From CAAGNP01 sp045595965 (GTDB taxonomy: Bacteria > Bacteroidota > Bacteroidia > Bacteroidales > UBA932), in contig JAZOBN010000017.1 of the NCBI GenBank assembly GCA_045595965.1, forward strand, positions 1-25,612: DNA of 25,612 nt, given 5' to 3'. The position numbers and the translations under genes are program-made. Below are positions 15,491-23,592 of this stretch, piece after piece. The notes beneath the pieces are model-generated. The model saw only the letters and a list, made by a program, of their open reading frames with translations. It was not told where the DNA came from and did no database searches. Numbering within the stretch: position 1 is the stretch's first letter; each line of letters starts with the position of its first letter.

Positions 15491-15498
15491 TACCTTTG
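15491..15498 (+). promoter_or_regulatory. -7 element for the RsmI-like / folB / mtaB operon
   Basis: TACCTTTG, identical to the divergent element on the other strand, with 19 nt to the ATG at 15518. It supports 15518 as the true start, since an upstream in-frame ATG at 15452 would lie before the promoter. No -33 TTTG is seen. Confidence 0.5.
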
Positions 15499-15517
15499 CC
15501 CACCTAAGAAAATCGCT

Positions 15518-16219
15518 ATGAAAGGTAAGTTGTATTTGGTCCCTGCACCCTTAGGCGGTGTGCCACAGGAGGTTATTCCACAATATGTTTTTGAGCAGAT
15601 TGCTCATGTGAAACATTTTGCAGTGGAGGAGTTGAGGAGTGCCAGAAGGTATCTTTCATCGATAGGATTCAAAGGTCGGATAGAGGGGCTTGAGTTTTAT
15701 GAGATAAATGAGCACAATACTTTTCAGGATGCAGAGAAGATAGTGCAGGTACTGATAGAGGGTGAAGATATGGCATTGATTTCGGAGGCTGGACTTCCCG
15801 CTGTTGCAGATCCAGGGGCTAACCTTGTCGATCTTGCCCATAGAAATGACATTGATGTGATCCCTTTTGTCGGACCATCTTCTTTGATGATGGCCCTTAT
15901 GTCATCCGGCATGAATGGACAATGCTTCGCTTTCAATGGCTATCTTCCGGTAAAACCAAATGAACGGAAGGCCAAGATAAAGGAGTTGGAGAAACGTTCC
16001 AAGGTGGCAAGACAATCGCAGATTTTTATAGAGACCCCTTACAGAAATGATGCGATGTTTGGTGATATTCTTGAGGTGTGTGACCCTTCTACAAAGGTGT
16101 GTGTCGCTGCAGATATCACTTTGCCGAGTGCATTTATCAGGACAAGGAGTGTACAGCAGTGGAGGCAGAATAAGATCTCTATCGGAAAAAGGCCATGTGT
16201 ATTTATAATAATGGGATAA
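15518..16219 (+). CDS. RsmI-like SAM-dependent methyltransferase, short form
   Basis: A 233-residue tetrapyrrole-methylase-fold protein related to RsmI, which 2'-O-methylates 16S rRNA C1402. It starts KLYLVPAPLGG (compare the RsmI N-terminal LY.V.TPIGN), has EELRSARRYL, and carries SEAGLPAVADPGANL, the SAM-loop equivalent of SDAGTP.ISDPG. FVGPSSLMMALMSSGM and FNGYLPVKPNERK follow in the expected order. The Bacteroidota carry this shorter paralogue besides true RsmI in my recollection, so its target may not be C1402. The ATG at 15518 is chosen because the promoter lies at 15491-15498. The TAA stop overlaps the folB ATG by one base (TAATG), indicating translational coupling. Confidence 0.82.
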   Translation: MKGKLYLVPAPLGGVPQEVIPQYVFEQIAHVKHFAVEELRSARRYLSSIGFKGRIEGLEFYEINEHNTFQDAEKIVQVLIEGEDMALISEAGLPAVADPGANLVDLAHRNDIDVIPFVGPSSLMMALMSSGMNGQCFAFNGYLPVKPNERKAKIKELEKRSKVARQSQIFIETPYRNDAMFGDILEVCDPSTKVCVAADITLPSAFIRTRSVQQWRQNKISIGKRPCVFIIMG

Positions 16220-16584
16220 TGATTATGGGAACATTGGTTATAGAGGATATGGTGTTCTTTTCACACCACGGATGTTTTGAGCAGGAGAGGATTATCGGGA
16301 ATAAGTTTATAGTTAATTTCTCAGGGAGGACAGATGTAACGCGAGCAGCGGAGAGTGACAATCTGGATGATGCTGTGAACTATCAGCTGATATACAATGT
16401 CATTAAAGAGGAGATGTCAATACCTTCTAATCTGCTGGAGCATGTAGGTGGAAGAATCCTAAAAAGATTGAAGGTGGAGTTCCCTGCTTTGGTGAGTGCC
16501 ACAATATCTATCGCAAAACTCAATCCCCCGATTGGAGGACAGGTGGGCTCTTTCAAAATGGTAATGTCGTATGGTGATGAATAG
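16219..16584 (+). CDS. folB: Dihydroneopterin aldolase
   Basis: A 121-residue dihydroneopterin aldolase, which cleaves 7,8-dihydroneopterin to 6-hydroxymethyl-dihydropterin in folate synthesis. It begins MIMGTLVIEDMVFFSHHG (the usual Tyr of YHG is His here), followed by FEQERIIGNKF with the conserved acidic residues at 21-23, then VNYQLIYNVI with the conserved Tyr, LLEHVGGRI, and K100 in SIAKLNPPIGG, the catalytic lysine position. The start at 16219 is preferred over 16195 because it overlaps the methylase stop by one base. The stop overlaps the start of mtaB, so the three genes form one coupled operon. Confidence 0.92.
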   Translation: MIMGTLVIEDMVFFSHHGCFEQERIIGNKFIVNFSGRTDVTRAAESDNLDDAVNYQLIYNVIKEEMSIPSNLLEHVGGRILKRLKVEFPALVSATISIAKLNPPIGGQVGSFKMVMSYGDE

Positions 16585-17827
16585 TAAGGTTGCATTTGTT
16601 ACTCTGGGGTGTAAATTGAACTATTCGGAGAGTTCTACCTATGCAAGGGAATTTCTCGATAACGGGTATGAGGTGGTCCCCCCAACCCAATCGGCAGATG
16701 TGTATGTTATCAATACGTGTTCTGTCACAGACCATAGCGACAAGAAATGCAGGAATATAATCCGTCGTCTCCACAAAAGGAACCCCGATGCTATAATTGC
16801 TGTCACAGGTTGCTATGCACAGCTCAAATGTGATGAAATTCTCGCTATCGAAGGGGTAGATATTGTTCTTGGTGCAGAATATAAGGGATTGCTTTATGCT
16901 GAGGTTTCCAAATTGGAATCAAAGGGAAAATCACAAGGCTTTTCGTGTGAAAGAAATAAAATTGAATCGATCTTTCCTGCATTTTCGACAGGGGAGAGGA
17001 CCCGCTCTTTCCTTAAGGTGCAGGATGGATGTGACTACTTCTGTGCCTATTGTACTGTTCCGATTGCGAGGGGAAAAAGCCGCAATCTCCCAATAGAATT
17101 GCTTGTGGAAGAGGCCGAGAAGATTGCTGCCTCCGGAATTAAGGAAATTGTCCTGACAGGGGTCAATACCGGGGATTTCGGAAAAACGACAGGGGAGTCA
17201 TTTCTCGACTTGCTGAAAGCATTGAACGGGGTGCAGGGAATAGAGAGATATCGCATCTCTTCTATCGAACCGAACCTCCTCACCGAAGAGATTGTTGAGT
17301 GGATAGCATCCGGAACCAAATTCTTGCCCCACTTTCATATTCCGCTGCAGTCGGGATGTGACCAGATCCTCTTAAGGATGAAAAGACGCTACACCACCCG
17401 GATGTTTGCAGACAAAATTGCCTTGATCCGTAAAAATATGGAGAATGTCTTCTTTGGAATCGATGTAATTGTCGGTTTCCCAGGGGAGACAGATGAACTC
17501 TTTATGGAGACATACCATTTTCTCGAGGAGATAAAACCGGCTTTTATCCATATTTTCCCATATTCTATCAGACCAAATACCCCTGCTGCATCTATGCCGA
17601 ATCAGGTGGATAGCCAGCAGAAGGATAAAAGGGTGAAGATGCTGGAGGAACTATCCGACAGACTCCATTCGGAGTTCTGTAATCATAACAAAGGTAGAGA
17701 GGAGGAGGTATTGTTCGAGAGTACCGTAAAAGGGGGGATGATGTTTGGCTACACCAGAAACTATATAAAGGTGGAGGCCCCTTACGATCGTCAGAAGATA
17801 GGGAAGATTGTTAAGGTTGTTATCTGA
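16571..17827 (+). CDS. mtaB: tRNA t6A37 methylthiotransferase
   Basis: A 418-residue radical-SAM methylthiotransferase of the MtaB type, which converts t6A at position 37 of ANN-reading tRNAs to ms2t6A. The N-terminal UPF0004 domain has FVTLGCKLNYSE (the CKLN form is typical of MtaB), NTCSVT and GCYAQ cysteines for the auxiliary cluster. The radical-SAM motif is C154-DYF-C158-AY-C161, followed by the GVNTGDFG and HIPLQSG steps. The C-terminal TRAM-like domain is short (from about 370). Starts at 16571 and 16577 are both in frame; either overlaps the end of folB. The stop directly abuts the stop of the convergent tamB. Its substrate base is made by the TsaD pathway, also encoded in this window. 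Confidence 0.93.
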   Translation: MVMNSKVAFVTLGCKLNYSESSTYAREFLDNGYEVVPPTQSADVYVINTCSVTDHSDKKCRNIIRRLHKRNPDAIIAVTGCYAQLKCDEILAIEGVDIVLGAEYKGLLYAEVSKLESKGKSQGFSCERNKIESIFPAFSTGERTRSFLKVQDGCDYFCAYCTVPIARGKSRNLPIELLVEEAEKIAASGIKEIVLTGVNTGDFGKTTGESFLDLLKALNGVQGIERYRISSIEPNLLTEEIVEWIASGTKFLPHFHIPLQSGCDQILLRMKRRYTTRMFADKIALIRKNMENVFFGIDVIVGFPGETDELFMETYHFLEEIKPAFIHIFPYSIRPNTPAASMPNQVDSQQKDKRVKMLEELSDRLHSEFCNHNKGREEEVLFESTVKGGMMFGYTRNYIKVEAPYDRQKIGKIVKVVI

Positions 17828-20800
17828 TTACTCTTTGCTTTGCTGATTCTCAAGAGCCCTCTCTGCTTCAAGCATCCTTTGGGTTTCATAGGCCTCTTTC
17901 CGTTTTTTGCTCCAGAAGATATTTCTCAGAAGTTCGCGGAAGGTGTCAAATTCGTCCTGATAGGTGAAGCCGATACCGTTACGCTGGGTATTGTCGAGAT
18001 AATTTGAATAGTCATCTGCTGATCGGGTAAATGCATTCATACGCATCTTGCCGTTCTTGTCAAGTTTTACCTCTGCCTCAAAATTTCCCCCCCAAGTCTG
18101 TGATGAATTCTGGTTTGTCCCCACATTTCCGTTGATAATGACACGGTTGTTGAATGCCTGATAAGAGAGGGCCACATCGAACATGTCGTGTGTTTTCCCA
18201 TCTGCTGCCGGCTGGTAGTTAAGACCAAGGTCAAGAGGTATTCCGAGCTGTCTGAAGACGTTGTTGAACTGGTTTGAGAGCATCTCCCCGGCATTTGAGT
18301 AGAGGATGGTGGAGTTATTGAATATTCCAGACTGCTCATCAGGGATGAAGCTCCCCGATAGGATAAGGGCCATAAATTGCTTCTGTACCTTGTCATCTGT
18401 ACTCAATGCACTCTCCACTCTACCTTTGGTGATAGGGTCAAGATCCTGAACATCGACAGAGAAAGAGACATTTGGATCGGCCAGCGGTCCAGAAAGGTGT
18501 ATGCCACAATCGACACTCCTTCTGTTGCCTACTGAACTTGTGTCTGCAATGAGGGTAGATACAGATGCTTTAGTCTGGTATGTTGCACCCACATCAAGGT
18601 TAGTATTCCTTATATCGCCATTGAAATTGATTGTACCGCCATTGTCTATGATGAAGTCTTTGGCTGTAATACCCAGAAGAACAAGCTTGTAGCTTCCTTC
18701 ATCAATGGTATAGTCACCTTTTAGGTCAAACATCTCTTTTGCAGGGTTGATGGCAATGTCGATGTTGCCGTTTCCGCGACAGCGGAGGATGTCACCAAGT
18801 TGTTTGTTTATCTCAACGAAGAGCTCAGCATTGTTTGATATAGAGGCCTTAGCCTGCAGGGTGAAATTGGATTTTTGTCTTTGTATCCTCTTTTTCTTGT
18901 TGAGCTGAATGGTGTATGGGTCATGCTGGATACTTGCTGAGGTGAATTTCAACAGATCCTTCTGAGTGGCCGATGATGCAGAGGAGAGGGGGACATGGAT
19001 GGCTGTCTTGGGCGATGTTGAGACTATCACATCTGCCAAAAGGTTATTGAATGGGCCTGTCAGGTTGATTAGTCCGCTTCCGTATGCAGAGCCATAGAAT
19101 GACTGGTTATCCTGTTCGGTGGTATTCAGGCATTCAAAATTTTCAAACTGAAGTGCTGCATCAAGGTAGAAGTTGGTGAAGGAGTTGTGTCTCAATGTAC
19201 CATTGACTGTCGCTTTGTTGTTGAAGCGATCATATACATCTATGTTTGAAAGGGTTATTGCACTGCGCGAGAGTCCAATCGGCCCATCCATGGTGTAAGG
19301 AACCTTTGTGTATTCGGGGGTGAATTTGAATTGGTTGAGCCTAGTATTTTTGCTGGTCATGGTAAGCTTCCCAAGGGGACCAAGCAACTCTATGTCTCCA
19401 GAGATGGAGCCGGAAATGTCCTGAAGGATGCTGTTAGTAAATGGCTCAATAAACCTGAGGGCAAAATTTCTGAAATTGATGTCAAGATTGACGAACTTCC
19501 CTTTAGGCTGATAGTAACCGACAATATTCAACGGGGTAAGCCCATCGTGTCTGTTGAAGGCAAGGATATTCATCCTTTTCCTCTCCTGATCCCATTTGCT
19601 CATTATCTTCATGCTTCCCCCATCCTGTCCCAGGACGCTGATGCTGTCACCATCCATATCCATAAGGATACTTGGTGTGCCGTATAGATCGCACGCGTAC
19701 ATTTGACCGGAGAAGATGCCGTGCATATCAATGCCCCTTTTCAACAGTTTGTCCAGGAATGAGAGGTTGATCCGGTTGATGGCCACAGAGATGGTGTCTG
19801 TAGGATCAGAAGAGATTGTCCCATCGATATTCACGAACTGTTCTTTATTCTGAAGAGAGAAGTTGTCGAATGTAAACCTTTTTTTGCTCAATTCTACAAC
19901 AGAGGGGGTAAAATGCCATTCCAATCCCCTTATGAAGAGGTCAGAGTGGTCAATTCCGAGGGTGGTGGCAATGTTGCCGGAATCGGTACGGGATAGCCCT
20001 ATTTGTGACGAGAAATCGAGTTTGTTGCCGTTCTTTTTCTCATTGTCAAATAGATAAGAGAAGTTAATTACCCCTTTGTCAGATATTATTTTTATTAGAT
20101 TCTGCTCTATTTCAAGATTTCCTCCAAGATTTACCTTGTCACTTGTTATGTTGCAGAAGATGGTGGAATCGGGAGAATCGAGATCCAGTTTGAAGTTGCT
20201 CAGAAGGGTAGAGCCCAATCCCCAAGCAGGGGAGTGGATATCGAGCATAAGGGAGTCTTCAGGGGTATATAGAAAATTGATTGTAGAGTTGTCAGAGATA
20301 TAGAGGTTTGGCAAAAGGATCTCACACACAGGTGTTATATCTGCTGTGGTAATCAGGATCTCTGTCCTCCCTTTGTTGACAGTGGTATCTTGCGAGTGGT
20401 CAGATGAGTTTGATTTTTGTGTAAAAACATCTCCCCAGTGTGAGTAAACAGTCTTGTCAAGTATCCTATTCTTAAACCTCCTGAAAGATTCGGTGGAGTG
20501 AAGATTGGCTTGTAGGAAGGGGGCATTCACATCTATTATGTAGTTTGTGTCCTGGAATGCAGATTTCATGGATATTGCCCCGAAATTGTACTCTTTTTCA
20601 GCTCCCCAATATGTTACATTCTTTATGTCAACATTGCCGAACATCCCGTTGCTGTTGGTAGAGAGGTTTGCCATGGTACGGAGGCTGATCTGGGATTTGA
20701 TCCCCCTCTTGTCTATGTTGAGCTTTTGAAGATCTGCAAATGGGATATCTGCATAGAAATTGAAAACATTATCTCCTCCATTAAGGGGTTGCAGTGTGAC

Positions 20801-22333
20801 AATCCCCTGGAACAATAGATGAAGATTGGGGTCGTGAGCGATGATCCGTCCGTCAAACAGTTCATTATCAAGTTTGCCTACAGCAAATAGGTTGGTGTAG
20901 TTGTATTGGTTGAAACCGAGTTTGTGGATGTAAAGAGAATCGATTCCAATGTGGAGTTTTTCTCCCCCTTTCGGGTTGAGTTTTATGTTGAGATCTGCAT
21001 CTGCCGAGAGATTGCCCAGGGAGTTGCTTTTGAGGATATTACCCAACTCAACCTCTTCTGTGGAGATGTTGATCCCCATAATTGCACCCTTTTTCCTTCC
21101 TGGGAACTCCATATCTATATCAAACTCAGCATCTCCGACTGTGGAGAGGAGTTTGCCATCTGCTTTGAAATCGTACAAGGTGCCGAGAAAATTACAGTTC
21201 AGTGTGCAATTTGCCTTGTTCAACAGGGGATAGGTCAAATTTTGCGTCTGGTTATGGGTGAAGTGGGCAACAATTTTATCTATCTCCTTTGTGTTTGAAC
21301 GGAGCTTGGGAATATGTACATCAAAAATTGCCTTTCTCATGTTGGGTATCCCTTTGATGGACAATTTAATATCTGTAACAGTCTCCCCATTTGGGGTGTG
21401 GACGCTGAGCATGTCTGAAACCAGGTGGGCAATAGGACCTGTTACCTCGCCAGTGACGTATATCTTGAATGAGTTCCCCTGAAGTTCCGGAGTGAAGAAT
21501 CCGATTGTCCTGAAATCGAGGAGTGTCTCTTTGAAGTCTACCCCTAAGGCTATTTTTCTAAGAAAATCCTTTATTGATCCCTTGCCTGCAATAGCGCTGA
21601 AGGAGAGGTAATCTGCAATGAGGGTGGTATAATTATCCTTCAGATAGATGTCATTTACCATAATGGTCCTGTCGGCAAAACGGATGTGACCGGTGAGGTA
21701 TCTCAATTCGATTCCACACTTTTCAGTGGCAGCAAGTGATTTGATATCAGCCTCTATTGCCCCATCCGCCACTTCAAAGTTATGGAAACGTCCTGTGATT
21801 TTTGAGACCATAATATTGGTGTAGTCCATACATCCAGGGGCAACAGGCGCTTTTGGAGGACGGCAATCTACGTAGTGGAAGCCATAGTTGTTGATTCTCA
21901 ATTCATCCACTTTTATATGGGGAAATGATGTTTTCTCCGGTGATTTGTTGCGTGCTGAGCGATCAATTTTGAAAATGCGGGTGATATTGGAGAACTCCTT
22001 TGAACCCTCCTCTATGTAGTGAAAAATGCCATCTTCGATGTAAACCCGGTCAAAATAGAGCCTTCCTCTGAGAAAATCCCCCGCAGAGATGTCTGCTGAG
22101 AGTTTCCCGATGTGGACAAGTGTATCTCCCGGTGTACCTGTAATAAGGATGTTGTTGATTATTATCCGGTCATAGAGTGCAATTGCCACTTTGTCAATGG
22201 AGATATTTCCGTCAAGATGGGGTTCTACTTTACCAATGACCCATTGGGCAATTTTTGTCTGCACGGAGGGGATCTGGACAGCAATAAAAAGACTTGCCGG
22301 AATCATTGCCAGCAAAATCGCAATACCAACCAA
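17828..22333 (-). CDS. tamB: TamB-like translocation and assembly module protein
   Basis: A 1501-residue inner-membrane-anchored periplasmic protein of the TamB/AsmA-like class, thought to carry lipids or outer-membrane proteins across the periplasm. A single N-terminal hydrophobic helix (VGIAILLAMIPASLFIAVQ) is followed by SVQTKIAQWVIGKVEPHL, typical of the family start. The body is a very long beta-rich repeat with no enzyme motif, and the C terminus is the DUF490/TamB domain (GIPLDLGLNYQP, ALSYQAFNNRVIINGN, then a basic charged tail). The first canonical start is TTG at 22333; an in-frame stop lies 10 codons upstream, and no ATG exists between them. Sited next to tsaD, an arrangement I recall from other Bacteroidales. 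Confidence 0.88.
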   Translation of the reverse strand: MVGIAILLAMIPASLFIAVQIPSVQTKIAQWVIGKVEPHLDGNISIDKVAIALYDRIIINNILITGTPGDTLVHIGKLSADISAGDFLRGRLYFDRVYIEDGIFHYIEEGSKEFSNITRIFKIDRSARNKSPEKTSFPHIKVDELRINNYGFHYVDCRPPKAPVAPGCMDYTNIMVSKITGRFHNFEVADGAIEADIKSLAATEKCGIELRYLTGHIRFADRTIMVNDIYLKDNYTTLIADYLSFSAIAGKGSIKDFLRKIALGVDFKETLLDFRTIGFFTPELQGNSFKIYVTGEVTGPIAHLVSDMLSVHTPNGETVTDIKLSIKGIPNMRKAIFDVHIPKLRSNTKEIDKIVAHFTHNQTQNLTYPLLNKANCTLNCNFLGTLYDFKADGKLLSTVGDAEFDIDMEFPGRKKGAIMGINISTEEVELGNILKSNSLGNLSADADLNIKLNPKGGEKLHIGIDSLYIHKLGFNQYNYTNLFAVGKLDNELFDGRIIAHDPNLHLLFQGIVTLQPLNGGDNVFNFYADIPFADLQKLNIDKRGIKSQISLRTMANLSTNSNGMFGNVDIKNVTYWGAEKEYNFGAISMKSAFQDTNYIIDVNAPFLQANLHSTESFRRFKNRILDKTVYSHWGDVFTQKSNSSDHSQDTTVNKGRTEILITTADITPVCEILLPNLYISDNSTINFLYTPEDSLMLDIHSPAWGLGSTLLSNFKLDLDSPDSTIFCNITSDKVNLGGNLEIEQNLIKIISDKGVINFSYLFDNEKKNGNKLDFSSQIGLSRTDSGNIATTLGIDHSDLFIRGLEWHFTPSVVELSKKRFTFDNFSLQNKEQFVNIDGTISSDPTDTISVAINRINLSFLDKLLKRGIDMHGIFSGQMYACDLYGTPSILMDMDGDSISVLGQDGGSMKIMSKWDQERKRMNILAFNRHDGLTPLNIVGYYQPKGKFVNLDINFRNFALRFIEPFTNSILQDISGSISGDIELLGPLGKLTMTSKNTRLNQFKFTPEYTKVPYTMDGPIGLSRSAITLSNIDVYDRFNNKATVNGTLRHNSFTNFYLDAALQFENFECLNTTEQDNQSFYGSAYGSGLINLTGPFNNLLADVIVSTSPKTAIHVPLSSASSATQKDLLKFTSASIQHDPYTIQLNKKKRIQRQKSNFTLQAKASISNNAELFVEINKQLGDILRCRGNGNIDIAINPAKEMFDLKGDYTIDEGSYKLVLLGITAKDFIIDNGGTINFNGDIRNTNLDVGATYQTKASVSTLIADTSSVGNRRSVDCGIHLSGPLADPNVSFSVDVQDLDPITKGRVESALSTDDKVQKQFMALILSGSFIPDEQSGIFNNSTILYSNAGEMLSNQFNNVFRQLGIPLDLGLNYQPAADGKTHDMFDVALSYQAFNNRVIINGNVGTNQNSSQTWGGNFEAEVKLDKNGKMRMNAFTRSADDYSNYLDNTQRNGIGFTYQDEFDTFRELLRNIFWSKKRKEAYETQRMLEAERALENQQSKE

Positions 22334-22374
22334 TATTTTTTTACCCTTTCCTATGACAAATTATCTTTAACCAA

Positions 22375-22382
22375 CAAATTTA
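22375..22382 (-). promoter_or_regulatory. -7 element for tamB
   Basis: CAAATTTA on the plus strand reads TAAATTTG on the minus strand, a TAnnTTTG match about 41 nt before the TTG start at 22333. No clear -33 element. Confidence 0.4.
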
Positions 22383-22446
22383 CAGAATATCTCTGAAAAA
22401 ATCTAACGAATGGGGTAAATAATGGTGGCAGCATAGTTGCTCAATG

Positions 22447-22473
22447 ACTTATGTGGACTTATGAGAACTTATG
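22447..22473 (+). repeat. Three direct ACTTATG copies at exact 10-bp spacing
   Basis: ACTTATG occurs at 22447-22453, 22457-22463 and 22467-22473, one helical turn apart. It lies in the 226-bp gap between divergent tamB and tsaD, 65 to 74 bp upstream of each -7 element. The pattern looks like an operator or iteron-type protein-binding array. Confidence 0.5.
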
Positions 22474-22532
22474 AGGAAAGCCACAAAGATTCAAATTTCC
22501 CTCAAAAACTTTTATCCATAGAGGATTATAAG

Positions 22533-22540
22533 TATTTTTG
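22533..22540 (+). promoter_or_regulatory. -7 element for tsaD operon
   Basis: TATTTTTG matches TAnnTTTG, 19 nt before the ATG at 22560. A weak TTTA (22511-22514) lies at -33 distance (18-base spacer). Confidence 0.5.
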
Positions 22541-22559
22541 CGCATTAAAATGAACAATT

Positions 22560-23588
22560 ATGCCAATTACAATATTAGGAATTGAGTCCTCTTGTGATGA
22601 TACCTCTGCAGCAGTGATAAGAGATGGTTACCTCCTCTCTAATGTCATGGCTTCACAGGAGGTTCACAGGCAATATGGTGGGGTGATACCGGAACTTGCT
22701 TCGAGAGCACATCAGCAGAATATTCTTCCCGTTGTCCATCAGGCACTTAAATTGTCCGGGGTAGACAAGGAGGAGATAGATGCCATTGCTTTTACCAGAG
22801 GTCCGGGACTTTTGGGATCCCTCCTTGTGGGGACCTCATTTGCCAAAGGACTAGCCCTCTCTACCGGTAAACCTCTTGTGGAGGTAAACCACCTTCAAGG
22901 GCATATCCTTTCGCATTTTATCCAGGAACCAGGCAAAGAGAAACAGCTCCCAGCATTCCCCTTCCTTGCTCTTCTGGTCTCTGGTGGACACTCCCAGATT
23001 GTGAGGGTGGATGATTATCTTAAATTTGAGGTGCTTGGACATACAATAGATGATGCAGTGGGGGAGGCGTTTGATAAATGTGCAAAGATTATGGGGTTAG
23101 GGTATCCAGGCGGGCCTGTTGTGGATAAGCTGGCAAAAGAGGGGGATCCGCTCCGTTTCAAATTTGCAAAGCCCCATATCCCCGACCTGAATTACAGTTT
23201 TAGCGGAATCAAGACCTCGCTTCTCTATTTCTTGAGGGATCAGATAAAGGAGAATCCCAATTTCATTCAGGAGAATATGACCGATATTTGTGCCTCTTTC
23301 CAAAAGACACTTATCGATATCCTTATGGATAAATTGCTTAAAGCAGTAAAACAAACAGGGATCAGGCAGGTGGCGATTGCCGGTGGAGTATCTGCAAATT
23401 CGGGCCTGCGCGACAGGATCAAGTCCGAAGGGGAGAAGAGGGGATGGACAACATTTATCCCCGAATTCAAGTTTACTACCGATAATGCTGCGATGATAGC
23501 CATTACCGGGATGTTCAAATATCAGCAGGGGCTGACAACAACTTTGGATGTAGCCCCGATATCAAGGGCAATAGAGTACAAGGATTGA
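22560..23588 (+). CDS. tsaD: tRNA N6-adenosine threonylcarbamoyltransferase
   Basis: A 342-residue TsaD/Kae1/OSGEP-family protein that transfers the threonylcarbamoyl group to A37 of ANN-decoding tRNAs. Start at 22560 gives MPITILGIESSCDDTSAAV, the canonical N terminus. The metal-binding histidines are H111 and H115 (HLQGH), the same positions as in the E. coli enzyme. ALLVSGGHSQI, GEAFDKCAKIMGLGYPGGP and the late GGVSANSGLR motif all appear in order. A mini-ORF ATG at 22550 in another frame is ignored. The flavoprotein gene begins 4 bp after the stop, so they are probably one operon. Confidence 0.96.
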   Translation: MPITILGIESSCDDTSAAVIRDGYLLSNVMASQEVHRQYGGVIPELASRAHQQNILPVVHQALKLSGVDKEEIDAIAFTRGPGLLGSLLVGTSFAKGLALSTGKPLVEVNHLQGHILSHFIQEPGKEKQLPAFPFLALLVSGGHSQIVRVDDYLKFEVLGHTIDDAVGEAFDKCAKIMGLGYPGGPVVDKLAKEGDPLRFKFAKPHIPDLNYSFSGIKTSLLYFLRDQIKENPNFIQENMTDICASFQKTLIDILMDKLLKAVKQTGIRQVAIAGGVSANSGLRDRIKSEGEKRGWTTFIPEFKFTTDNAAMIAITGMFKYQQGLTTTLDVAPISRAIEYKD

Positions 23589-23592
23589 TACA

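Noticed and set aside
15452..15517. Upstream in-frame start for the RsmI-like gene
   Set aside because: It overlaps the divergent promoter and the opposing gene start; the family N terminus begins at ATG 15518.
19331..19687. 118-codon plus-strand ORF inside tamB
   Set aside because: It is antisense to a continuous 1501-codon gene and shows no domain; a shadow frame.
22512..22520. DnaA-box-like TTATCCATA, considered with the phased repeats as a replication origin
   Set aside because: One imperfect box, no dnaA/dnaN neighbours and no box cluster; chance is the simpler explanation.
22550..22585. Mini-ORF of 11 codons overlapping the tsaD start
   Set aside because: Too short and out of frame with no conserved feature; possibly a leader peptide but nothing supports it beyond position.
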